A stretch of DNA of 14,824 nucleotides, taken from NCBI GenBank assembly GCA_964625145.1, contig CAZVAQ010000085.1, forward strand, positions 1 to 14,824, read 5' to 3'. Made by a program: the position numbers and the translations under genes. The stretch comes from CAYTRP01 sp964625145. GTDB taxonomy: Bacteria > Sumerlaeota > Sumerlaeia > SLMS01 > JAHLLQ01. A model generated the notes under the pieces. The model saw nothing but the letters and a program-made list of their open reading frames with translations, was not told the DNA's origin and ran no database searches. Positions within the stretch are counted from its first letter, which is position 1. Every line of letters begins with the position of its first letter. This document shows positions 6,226-12,978 of this stretch, piece by piece.

Positions 6226-7098
6226 ATGACCACCAAGGTTTCCGCACAAGACGTCAAGGAACTCCGCGACAAGACCGGTGTCGGCATGAGCGACTGCAAG
6301 AAGGCGCTGGAAGAGGCCGGCGGCGACATGGAGGCGGCCATCCGCGTGCTGCGCGAGCGCGGCATTGCCAAGGCCGCCAAGCGCAGTGACCGCACGGCAT
6401 CCGAAGGCCTCGTCTCCGTGGCCATCTCCAACGACCACGTTCGCGCGTCGCTGGCGCAGTTGAGCTGCGAGACGGACTTCGTCGCCCGCAACGAGGAGTT
6501 CTCCGGCCTGATCGCCTCCATTGCAAAGGCTGGCCTGAAGAACAACACGCAGACGCTGGATCAGCTCCAGAACGTGACCATCGAGGACGGCCGCACGGTC
6601 TCCGCCGCGGTGAACGACATCCTCACCAAGATCGGCGAGAAGATCGAGCTCAGCGCCTACAACCTCGTCGCCGGCGACGTCGTTTCCGGCTACATTCATC
6701 CTCCCGGCAAGATCGGCGTGCTGATCGCGGGTTCCGCCCCCGACATCGCCGACAGCAAGCGTGCGCAGGTTTCCGAGGCGCTGCGCGAGATCGCGATGCA
6801 CATCGCCGCGTTTGCCCCGCGCTTCCTCGACGGCAGCCAGGTCGACGCCGCGACGCTGGAGAGCGAGCGCGAGATCTTCGCGGCCATGGCGCGCAACGAG
6901 GGCAAGCCCGAGGCGATCATCCCCAAGATCGTCGACGGCAAGATCAAGTCGTTCTACAAGGACAACTGCCTCGTGGACCAGGCCTTCGCCAAGGACCCGA
7001 GCAAGTCGGTGACGCAGGTGCTGAAGGAAATCGGCCAGGCGGCCGGCGTGGAGCTGAAGCTCACCACCTTTGTCCGCGTGCAGGTCGGCGCAAGCTAA
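6226..7098 (+). CDS. tsf: Elongation factor Ts
   Basis: The 290-aa protein is the guanine nucleotide exchange factor for EF-Tu. The N-terminal UBA-like domain reads VKELRDKTGVGMSDCKKALE (residues 10-29). The core has the TDFVARNEEF block at 83-92, which contacts the EF-Tu nucleotide-binding domain, and the dimerisation region contains GYIHPPGKIGVLI. The C terminus (GVELKLTTFVRVQVG) is typical. Length matches the roughly 280-300 aa standard form. The ATG at 6226 gives the canonical N terminus; the ribosome binding site is AGAGG about 13 bases upstream, a long spacing. It is co-transcribed with rpsB and ended by the hairpin at 7130-7156. Confidence 0.98.
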   Translation: MTTKVSAQDVKELRDKTGVGMSDCKKALEEAGGDMEAAIRVLRERGIAKAAKRSDRTASEGLVSVAISNDHVRASLAQLSCETDFVARNEEFSGLIASIAKAGLKNNTQTLDQLQNVTIEDGRTVSAAVNDILTKIGEKIELSAYNLVAGDVVSGYIHPPGKIGVLIAGSAPDIADSKRAQVSEALREIAMHIAAFAPRFLDGSQVDAATLESEREIFAAMARNEGKPEAIIPKIVDGKIKSFYKDNCLVDQAFAKDPSKSVTQVLKEIGQAAGVELKLTTFVRVQVGAS

Positions 7099-7129
7099 CC
7101 AGCCTCACGACAACCCAGAAGACACCAAC

Positions 7130-7156
7130 GGGCGCGGATCGAAGAGGTCCGCGCCC
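7130..7156 (+). terminator. Terminator of the rpsB-tsf operon
   Basis: A perfect 9-bp GC-rich stem, GGGCGCGGA (7130-7138) with TCCGCGCCC (7148-7156), has a 9-base loop and is followed by the modest T-rich run TGTTCATTT. It begins 32 bases after the tsf stop. Confidence 0.8.
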
Positions 7157-7225
7157 TGTTCATTTGGCGGAGTCCGCGGTCTCAGTTTCCGGCACAATGA
7201 CCCCCTTCAAGATGGAGCGAGGCAA

Positions 7226-8251
7226 GTGTGCGATTCGACGCGGGCGGAATCATGGTTGATCGACATCCTTGTGAAGTCGGGCAGGATTCATGATCCGCAG
7301 TTGGTGGCAGGCATCACCCGCCTCTCCGGTCGGCTCTTCAGTTGCCGCGTCACTCACATTGCCATTCATCTGTCGAATGGCGAGACCCTTCGTGTTGTTG
7401 CGAAGGAACCTCCCCAAGGGGTCAGGATGCACGGGCGCGAGGCCCTCTTCTATCAGTCTATCGCCCCCCGAAGCCCCGCACCTCTCCTGGCGGACTGCCT
7501 TCACGCGTCGTTCAACCAGGAGATGGGCCATTTCCTGATCCTGCTCGATGACCTTTCCCGGGATTATTGCCCCGTTGCGTCGGACTCGGCGATCATCCCA
7601 TCGGAGGAGGACGCCATCTCCATGGTTCGATCTCTGGGAACCTTCCACGCCAATTGGTGGGAGCATCCGGATCTGCAGTCGGAAACGTTCATGGGCAGGC
7701 AGTTCGACGAGAAGCTGCTAAACGAAGCCGACCTGAACAAGGATGCAACTTTGGCGCCCTACAGGCCACTTGTCGAGCAGCGCCTGGGAAAGCCGGCGGT
7801 GGCCACTTATCTCGCAATCCGGGACGATTACGCCCGGAAGCGGTGTTCCCGACTCACCAGAAAGACGGATATCACGTTGATTCACGGCGATGCGCACGGC
7901 GGGAACTTCCTGAAGGCTCTCGACACCCAATCCTTGCCCGTCATCATTGATTGGCCCAACTGGACAACGGGCTTGGCAACGGACGATCTTGTGATCCTTG
8001 CAAGCGGGTGGCCCAGTGAATACCAGACAGTTCGCTTTGAGCACCTTGCGACGATCGCCAAGACGAATCTCCCGTTGTCCGAACGTACATTCCGAAACGA
8101 CGTCCGGCTCTCCGCCGAAAGGGCATTCATGCTGGCCGTCTGGAATCTGGCTGCAGAAACCCCGCCTGACTGGGCGTGGAAACTTGCGGAAAGGACGCAT
8201 GGATTCCTGCTGGAATTCACGCGAGACGGTGAGGCAGACGTTGCATCGTGA
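7226..8251 (+). CDS. Aminoglycoside-phosphotransferase-fold small-molecule kinase
   Basis: The 341-aa product has the protein-kinase-like APH fold. K60 in LRVVAKEPP is the likely ATP-binding lysine and E72 in GREALFYQ its helix-C partner. The catalytic Brenner motif is intact in LIHGDAHGGNFL (H220, D222, N227), and the metal-binding Asp is D242 in VIIDWPNWTTG, in place of DFG. The Trp-rich HANWWEHPDLQ segment between the lobes recalls the EcKinase/DUF1679-like branch rather than true antibiotic kinases. The start is GTG at 7226 with GGAG 8 bases before it; the open frame upstream runs through the tsf terminator and is not coding. The substrate is unknown, and a drug-resistance role should not be assumed. 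It is convergent with the DUF512 gene, 53 bases apart. Confidence 0.85.
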   Translation: MCDSTRAESWLIDILVKSGRIHDPQLVAGITRLSGRLFSCRVTHIAIHLSNGETLRVVAKEPPQGVRMHGREALFYQSIAPRSPAPLLADCLHASFNQEMGHFLILLDDLSRDYCPVASDSAIIPSEEDAISMVRSLGTFHANWWEHPDLQSETFMGRQFDEKLLNEADLNKDATLAPYRPLVEQRLGKPAVATYLAIRDDYARKRCSRLTRKTDITLIHGDAHGGNFLKALDTQSLPVIIDWPNWTTGLATDDLVILASGWPSEYQTVRFEHLATIAKTNLPLSERTFRNDVRLSAERAFMLAVWNLAAETPPDWAWKLAERTHGFLLEFTRDGEADVAS

Positions 8252-8304
8252 ACGACAAAGGCGGTGTGGTTGTGCGGGCATGAAGAGGTAGGGCGCGGTC
8301 ATCC

Positions 8305-9810
8305 TCAACTATTCGCCCAATGCTTCGCCAAAAACGCATGGTCCTTCACCGGCGCGTGCTTCCAACCCACTGATGCCTCCAGCACCGTCTCCACAAAGTC
8401 CAATGCACCGCCGACCACCGCGCTGATGCGCTCGCCCGTCTGTTCCTGCAGGTCCTCGTACAACATGTCATCCAGGAACTTGTGGTCATACTTGCGGATG
8501 CAGTTGCCCGGCAGGAGATATTGGTCATAGCCCGGATTCGCGCGAATCGTGCGCAGGATGTCCTGCCCCGTCAGCAACCCGGTGACATGAATCGTCTCGC
8601 CAAAGACGTTGTTCACGGTGGGAAGCAGCGTCACCTCCGCGTGGCCGGACTCAGACAGTGCAGTGTTCACCTTGTCGAGCACCGGCCCCGACAGCGTGCT
8701 CGTCACCGCCGCCACGCGCCAAGGCCTCGCCGGCGGCGGCACCTCGGCCAGCAGCGCCTTCGCCTGCTTGAAGTCCTTGTAGAAGTGATAGACCATCCCG
8801 ACGCCGTTCTCGAGCTGCGGCAGGTCGGGCCATTTGGAATACGACGGCGCCTTGCGGCCGGCGATCAGGTACCATTCGTCGGCCAACAGGACGATCGGCT
8901 CGCCGTGCTTCTCTGCCAGCGAACGCAGCCGCGGCTCCAGCGAGCGGATGAACTCGCGCGCGTACTTGGGCGTGACGGGTGTCAGGTCCGGCAGCCCATC
9001 GCGCCACTTCGTCATGCCCAGCGGCACGATGGCGACGCTTTGCACGGTTGGATAAAATCCGAGCAGGGTGTCGAGCGTCTTGTCGAGTTGCTTGCCGTCG
9101 TTGTGCGTGGGCGTCAGGACGATCTGCGTGTGCACCTGGATGCGGTGCTTCTTGAAGAAGCTGAGCACGTCAAGAATCGCCGGTGCCTTCTTGATGCCAA
9201 GGAGCCAGCGGCGGATGCCCTCGTCGATGGCGTGCACGGAAATGTAGAGGGGTGAGAGGCGCTGGCGAGCGATGCGCTCCAGGTCGGCGGGCTTGAGCGT
9301 CACGCCCGTGATGTAGGAGCCCTGCAGGAAGGAGAGGCGGTAGTCCTCGTCCTTCACATAGAGCGACTTGCGCATGTTGTCGGGGAGTTGATGCACGAAG
9401 CAGAAGACACAGTTGCAGCCGCAGTTCTGCGTGACGAACTGCTTGAGCTCCAATCCGAGGTCCTGCTCGGGGTTCTCCTTCTCAACCGTGACGGTGCGAA
9501 CTGTGCCATCGATGCCGCGGACTTCGATGTCCAGCTCTTCGTCCGCGCCGTGAAAGTAATAGTCGATCGTGTCGCGAACGGGCTCGCCGTTGATGGAGAG
9601 GAGCATTTCGCCGGCCTTGATCCCCGCCGCATCCGCCACACTGCCTGGCGTGACGCGCTCGATCTCCACGCCCGGGGGTGCTTCCGCCATGCTCAGGCCC
9701 GCGGACACGGTCATGGCCGGATCCGCGCGCCGGACCCGGCGGCGAATTTCCGGCGTGATGGGCGCCAGTTGGCTGTATCGGCTGCTGTGATCGGTTTCCT
9801 CGTTGCTCAT
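8305..9810 (-). CDS. DUF512 family protein: PDZ domain plus radical-SAM-like Fe-S domain
   Basis: The 501-aa product has a PDZ-like domain at about residues 45-115 (VEIERVTPGSVADAAGIKAG, then GEPVRDTIDYYF). A cysteine cluster follows: C130-x3-C134-x2-C137 in NCGCNCVFCFVHQLPDNMR, with an extra C132. The blocks YVKDEDYRLSFLQGSYIT and LSPLYISVHAIDEGIRR are characteristic of DUF512 proteins, described as putative Fe-S oxidoreductases with a radical-SAM-type CX3CX2C site. The C-terminal part (about 400-501) is the DUF512 domain itself, ending in the region with GNCIRKYDHKFLDDM. The ATG at 9810 is the first with family-like sequence after it, but no good Shine-Dalgarno precedes it; ATGs at residues 33 and 41 are alternatives. 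No function is established for this family. It is divergent from the HAD gene. Confidence 0.9.
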   Translation of the reverse strand: MSNEETDHSSRYSQLAPITPEIRRRVRRADPAMTVSAGLSMAEAPPGVEIERVTPGSVADAAGIKAGEMLLSINGEPVRDTIDYYFHGADEELDIEVRGIDGTVRTVTVEKENPEQDLGLELKQFVTQNCGCNCVFCFVHQLPDNMRKSLYVKDEDYRLSFLQGSYITGVTLKPADLERIARQRLSPLYISVHAIDEGIRRWLLGIKKAPAILDVLSFFKKHRIQVHTQIVLTPTHNDGKQLDKTLDTLLGFYPTVQSVAIVPLGMTKWRDGLPDLTPVTPKYAREFIRSLEPRLRSLAEKHGEPIVLLADEWYLIAGRKAPSYSKWPDLPQLENGVGMVYHFYKDFKQAKALLAEVPPPARPWRVAAVTSTLSGPVLDKVNTALSESGHAEVTLLPTVNNVFGETIHVTGLLTGQDILRTIRANPGYDQYLLPGNCIRKYDHKFLDDMLYEDLQEQTGERISAVVGGALDFVETVLEASVGWKHAPVKDHAFLAKHWANS

Positions 9811-9847
9811 GGGGCGGATTGGACCCCAGAGGCCCGCCGCCGACAAG

Positions 9848-9893
9848 GGGGATTGAAGCGGGGATTGACGGACCACAGGGGGTTCGGCACCTT
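9848..9893 (+). promoter_or_regulatory. Possible HAD gene promoter with an overlapping direct repeat
   Basis: GGGGATTGA occurs twice 12 bases apart (9848-9856 and 9860-9868). The second copy overlaps TTGACG (9865-9870), which could be a -35 with a weak CACCTT -10 (9888-9893) at 17-base spacing. This lies in the 113-bp divergent region between the DUF512 and HAD genes. Confidence 0.25.
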
Positions 9894-9923
9894 GGCGTTC
9901 CCATCCGGGGAGGAGCAGACCGC

Positions 9924-10565
9924 ATGTACAAACCCACCGACATCGATTGGATCCTGTGCGACCTTGGCAAGACGCTGGTGAACTTTGACCATGGCCTCGC
10001 CGTGCGCGGCATCCTGGCGCATCCGGCACTGCAGGAGCGTGATGACCTGCCGACAGAGCGCGATGTGTTCGAGTTCATTTTTCACAGCGAGGAGGGGAGC
10101 AACATCTGCCAGGCCCTGGACCGCGGGTACCAGGACATCCATTGGCTGGCGATGCGCCTGCGCAATCAATGGGACCTGCACCTGCCGCTGCAGGACATCG
10201 AACGCGCATGGAGCGAGATCTTCCTGGACGAGATCCCCGGCGTGCAGGCAGCGATGCGTCGCGCACAGGCGAATGGTGTGCGCGTGGCGTTGTGCTCCAA
10301 CACCAACGCCGCGCACATTGCGCAGCTAAAGCGTCAGCATCCGCATTTGCTGGAGGGATGGGACGCGTTGTTCTATAGCTACGAGATGGGAACGGCGAAG
10401 GGCGACCAGGGATTCTTCACACGCATCGCCCTGGAAGTTGGCTCTCCCACCGAGCGGTTGTTGTTGGTGGACGATCTGCCGGCGAATATCCTGGCCGCCG
10501 AGGCCGAGGGCGCGAAGGGACATCTGTTCCGGGGGCAATTGCCGGGCTGGGAGTTGTGGTCTTGA
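9924..10565 (+). CDS. HAD-like hydrolase
   Basis: The 213-aa product follows the haloacid dehalogenase plan. Motif I is CDLGKTLVNF (nucleophile D13), motif II the Ser in ALCSNTN (S125), motif III a Lys in GTAKGDQGFF (K159), and motif IV LLVDDLPANI (D183, D184). The usual second Asp of motif I (DxD) is Gly15, as in the YihX-type 'DLGxx' branch, so classical phosphatase activity is less certain but not excluded. A helical cap lies between about residues 20 and 105. The ATG at 9924 follows AGGAG by 8 bases, a strong start. Substrate unknown. It is convergent with nth, with a dispersed repeat between the two 3' ends. Confidence 0.88.
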   Translation: MYKPTDIDWILCDLGKTLVNFDHGLAVRGILAHPALQERDDLPTERDVFEFIFHSEEGSNICQALDRGYQDIHWLAMRLRNQWDLHLPLQDIERAWSEIFLDEIPGVQAAMRRAQANGVRVALCSNTNAAHIAQLKRQHPHLLEGWDALFYSYEMGTAKGDQGFFTRIALEVGSPTERLLLVDDLPANILAAEAEGAKGHLFRGQLPGWELWS

Positions 10566-10572
10566 TAGTCAA

Positions 10573-10603
10573 CCTCGGAGGCTCGGAGAGCACGGTGAAA
10601 AGG
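10573..10603 (+). repeat. Dispersed GAGCACGG-type repeat, copy 2
   Basis: CCTCGGAGGCTCGGAGAGCA followed by CGGTGAAAAGG aligns base by base with the minus-strand element at 2764-2797, with a handful of substitutions and a 2-3 base gap near the A run. It starts 8 bases after the HAD stop codon. Confidence 0.7.
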
Positions 10604-10608
10604 CAGAC

Positions 10609-10641
10609 CCACAGATTTGAGAGATGAACACAGATTGAAGA
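10609..10641 (+). repeat. ACAGATT-type short repeat
   Basis: CCACAGATTTGAGAG then ATGAACACAGATTGAAGA contains two ACAGATT cores 18 bases apart. It fills the space between dispersed repeat copy 2 and the nth stop codon (minus strand, 10642-10644). Confidence 0.45.
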
Positions 10642-11499
10642 CTATGGGGATGGCTTTCGTGGACAGTCNNNNNNNNNNNNNNNNNNNNNNNNNNNNNNNN
10701 NNNNNNNNNNNNNNNNNNNNNNNNNNNNNNNNNNNNNNNNNNNNNNNNNNNNNNNNNNNNNNNNNNNNTTGCAGGTCTTGCGGCCGTGCAGGATGATCGC
10801 ATGGCAGAAGTGTGACCAGCGATCCGGCGGCAGCAGCGACGCGACGTCTGCCTCCACCTTTTCCTGATCCTCCTGCTCCGTCAGGCCCAACCGCTTGGTG
10901 ATGCGCAAAAAGTGCGTGTCGACTGTGAGGCCGGGATATCCGAAGCAATTGATGCGCACGACGTTGGCGGTCTTGCGGGCCACGCCGCGGAGCGTAAGCA
11001 GGTCGTCCATCGCCTCGGGGACCTTGCCGCCAAAGCGCTCGTCGATGTCCGCGCACGCTGCACGAATGGCCTTCGCCTTGTTGTTGAAAAAGCCTGTGGA
11101 GCGGATGTCGTTTTCGAGTTCCCCCGGAGGCGCGGTCGCGAAGTCGTGCGCCTTTGGATACTTCTTGAAGAGCGCCGGAGTGACCATGTTCACGCGCTCG
11201 TCCGTGCATTGTGCTGAGAGGATCGTGGCAACGAGGAGCTGAAGCGCGTTCTTGTGATGCAGCGCGCAGGTGGCGTCGGGGAACTCCATGGCAAGCGCGT
11301 CGGCGATCTTGAGGGCCCTCTCGGCGAGGGCCTTCTTCGGCTTCAGCTTCATCAGCCGCTGCTGCAGTACAGGATCAACGCGATCCCATGCGGGGCTGGA
11401 AACAAGCCACGGCGCCGCCTTGGGCGCCGTGGACTTCTTCGTGGAATTGCCGGGCTTCTGGCCGCTCTTTGCCAACGGATCTTGCTCCCTGATTCCCAA
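10642..11499 (-). CDS. nth: Endonuclease III, interrupted by the assembly gap near its 3' end
   Basis: This is the HhH-GPD DNA glycosylase/AP lyase of base excision repair. The core has LLVATILSAQCTDERVN, the helix-hairpin-helix with catalytic lysine in LRGVARKTANVV, the catalytic Asp in LTVDTHFLRI, and the first iron-sulphur Cys in HGRKTC just before the N run. On the far side of the gap the same frame reads DCPRKPSP and then TAG (10642-10644), which fits the last Cys of the CX6CX2CX5C cluster and a normal terminus. The gene is therefore probably intact, with two of four cluster Cys hidden in the gap. The start is unsure: TTG at 11499 is seven bases after the upstream stop and gives a Lys/Pro-rich extension of about 49 residues, while ATG at 11352 starts next to the conserved core but has a poor ribosome site. 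Confidence 0.92.
   Translation of the reverse strand: MGIREQDPLAKSGQKPGNSTKKSTAPKAAPWLVSSPAWDRVDPVLQQRLMKLKPKKALAERALKIADALAMEFPDATCALHHKNALQLLVATILSAQCTDERVNMVTPALFKKYPKAHDFATAPPGELENDIRSTGFFNNKAKAIRAACADIDERFGGKVPEAMDDLLTLRGVARKTANVVRINCFGYPGLTVDTHFLRITKRLGLTEQEDQEKVEADVASLLPPDRWSHFCHAIILHGRKTCXXXXXXXXXXXXXXXXXXXXXXXXXXXXXXXXXXDCPRKPSP
10669..10768. other. Assembly gap (100 N) inside nth
   Basis: The run is exactly 100 N, a conventional placeholder. From the nth cluster spacing the true missing length is probably near 40 bases (see findings). Confidence 0.97.
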
Positions 11500-11506
11500 T
11501 TCTCTC

Positions 11507-12778
11507 TTACTTGTAGATCAGGTACTTCTCCCGCACCCTCAACCACTCGTTCACATCATTCTGATAACCGGCGACAATCTCGTCGGCGGTCTTGCCCTCA
11601 AGGATTTGCGTGCGGATGGAAAGCGTGCCGTTGACCTCGTCAAAGAGCCACCGCTGGGCCTTCTCATCGGTGAACATGCCGACTTCGGGGTAGAGGCGCT
11701 GGATCGTCTCCATGATGTGGATCTGCGCGGTGACAGGGCGGACCTTGTGATAGTCGGTGATGGTGATGTGCACGCCGTTGATCAGCTCGCCGACGTAGTT
11801 ATTGTAGCGCGGTGTGTAGCTGATGGGGCGGAAGAGCAGGCCCGGGAGCTTCTTTGCATTCAACGCATCGGCGAACTCGTCCGCGTTGATCCACGGCGCG
11901 GCGATGGTCTCGAACGGTGTCGTGTAGCCGACGCCGATGTTGACCTCGCGGATCTCGCCGATGATGCCGGTCAGGTTGTAATACGCCGCGTGCTGCCATT
12001 GGGGGATGTGCTGCGAGGGGAGCACCCACGGCAGGCCGGTTTCCCAGTACATCATGTCGCGCCGATAGCCGCGCATGGGCACGACGTGCAGCTCGCATTC
12101 GGCGGTGTTGTATTCCTTGTTGAACATGCGCGCTGCTTCGCCGGCCGTCATGCCGTACTGGTACGCGATCGGGTAAAGACCGACGAACGTCTTGTATTCA
12201 TCGGTGTTGAGAATGTTGCCGTCGACGATGTGGCCGCCGATGGGGTTGGGCCGGTCGAGCACGACGAATGGAATGCCGTGCTCGGCGGCGGATTCCATCG
12301 CATAGGCCATGGTGTAGATGAACGTGTAGGACCGCGAGCCGATGTCCTGGATGTCGTAAACCAGGACGTCCACGTTCTCCAACCACTCGGGCTTCGCGCG
12401 ACGCGTCTTGCCGTAGAGGCTGTACGCGGGGATGCCGGTCTTCGGATCGGGTGCATCCTCCACATGATCGCCGGCAAAGTACTGCCCGCGCACGCCGTGT
12501 TCAGGGCCAAAGAGGGCGACGAGTTCGATCTCCGGATGCTCGTGGAGCAGATCGACGGTCGAGCGCAGCTTGCTGTCGACACCGGTTGGATTCGTGATGA
12601 GGCCGACGCGCTTGCCTCGCACCAGGTTCAGGAATTCGGGTTCGTCAAAGAGTACCTCGACGCCGGGTTTCACCGTGGGATTCTCCAGATTGAAGGGTTC
12701 GACGCGCACAATCGCACATCCGGCCGAAGCCAGGAGCATCAGGGACAACAGTGCAATGGTCAGACCACGAAGCATCAT
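11507..12778 (-). CDS. namZ: DUF1343 lipoprotein, NamZ-like exo-beta-N-acetylmuramidase (GH171)
   Basis: The 423-aa protein matches the DUF1343 family, whose characterised member NamZ releases N-acetylmuramic acid from the non-reducing end of peptidoglycan fragments during wall recycling. Conserved blocks visible are GLITNPTGVDSKLRSTVDLL, the ALFGPEHGVRG motif near residues 88-98, DVLVYDIQDIGSRSYTFIYT, VVLDRPNPIGG, NIGVGYTTPFE and FRPISYTPRYNNY. The N terminus is a signal peptide (MMLRGLTIALLSLMLLASAG) with C21 as a probable lipidated Cys, though Ser at -3 is not ideal for a lipobox. Two ATGs stand together at 12778 and 12775, with a weak GGAA ribosome site. Its stop is 7 bases from the nth TTG, so the two are probably one transcript. 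The gene symbol is by family and is not proven here. Confidence 0.9.
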   Translation of the reverse strand: MMLRGLTIALLSLMLLASAGCAIVRVEPFNLENPTVKPGVEVLFDEPEFLNLVRGKRVGLITNPTGVDSKLRSTVDLLHEHPEIELVALFGPEHGVRGQYFAGDHVEDAPDPKTGIPAYSLYGKTRRAKPEWLENVDVLVYDIQDIGSRSYTFIYTMAYAMESAAEHGIPFVVLDRPNPIGGHIVDGNILNTDEYKTFVGLYPIAYQYGMTAGEAARMFNKEYNTAECELHVVPMRGYRRDMMYWETGLPWVLPSQHIPQWQHAAYYNLTGIIGEIREVNIGVGYTTPFETIAAPWINADEFADALNAKKLPGLLFRPISYTPRYNNYVGELINGVHITITDYHKVRPVTAQIHIMETIQRLYPEVGMFTDEKAQRWLFDEVNGTLSIRTQILEGKTADEIVAGYQNDVNEWLRVREKYLIYK

Positions 12779-12978
12779 GGGAAGTGGGTTCCATTCCGCG
12801 AATTGGGAGAGTCAGAAGCCAGAGACGCCGGCGAGGCGGGGTGGTCAAGGCGCAACAGGTGGGGTCCGGGGCAACACGGGGGACTGACGCAATCACCGCC
12901 TTGTCGAGTCAGACTCACAACGATGCTTGCCGCCGTCCGCTATGGGAGGAAACGGTCCCCCAATTGGAGGGTACCACC
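12779..12978. promoter_or_regulatory. Divergent control region between the NamZ-like and membrane-protein genes
   Basis: About 200 bp separate two divergent starts and hold no gene. A perfect inverted repeat GAGTC-A-GACTC (12906-12916), flanked by TGT and ACA arms, is the only symmetric element noticed and could be an operator. No strong -35/-10 pair was seen on either strand. Confidence 0.3.

Noticed and set aside
5061..6548. 495-codon minus-strand frame antisense to rpsB and tsf
   Set aside because: It is a GC-rich mirror frame of two certain genes, and it spans their spacer and leader.
7226..8251. Antibiotic-resistance call for the APH-fold gene
   Set aside because: Only the generic kinase motifs are seen; nothing points to an aminoglycoside substrate.
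8482..9255. 257-codon plus-strand frame antisense to the DUF512 gene
   Set aside because: Arg/His/Gln-rich mirror translation of a well-supported gene, with no start signal.
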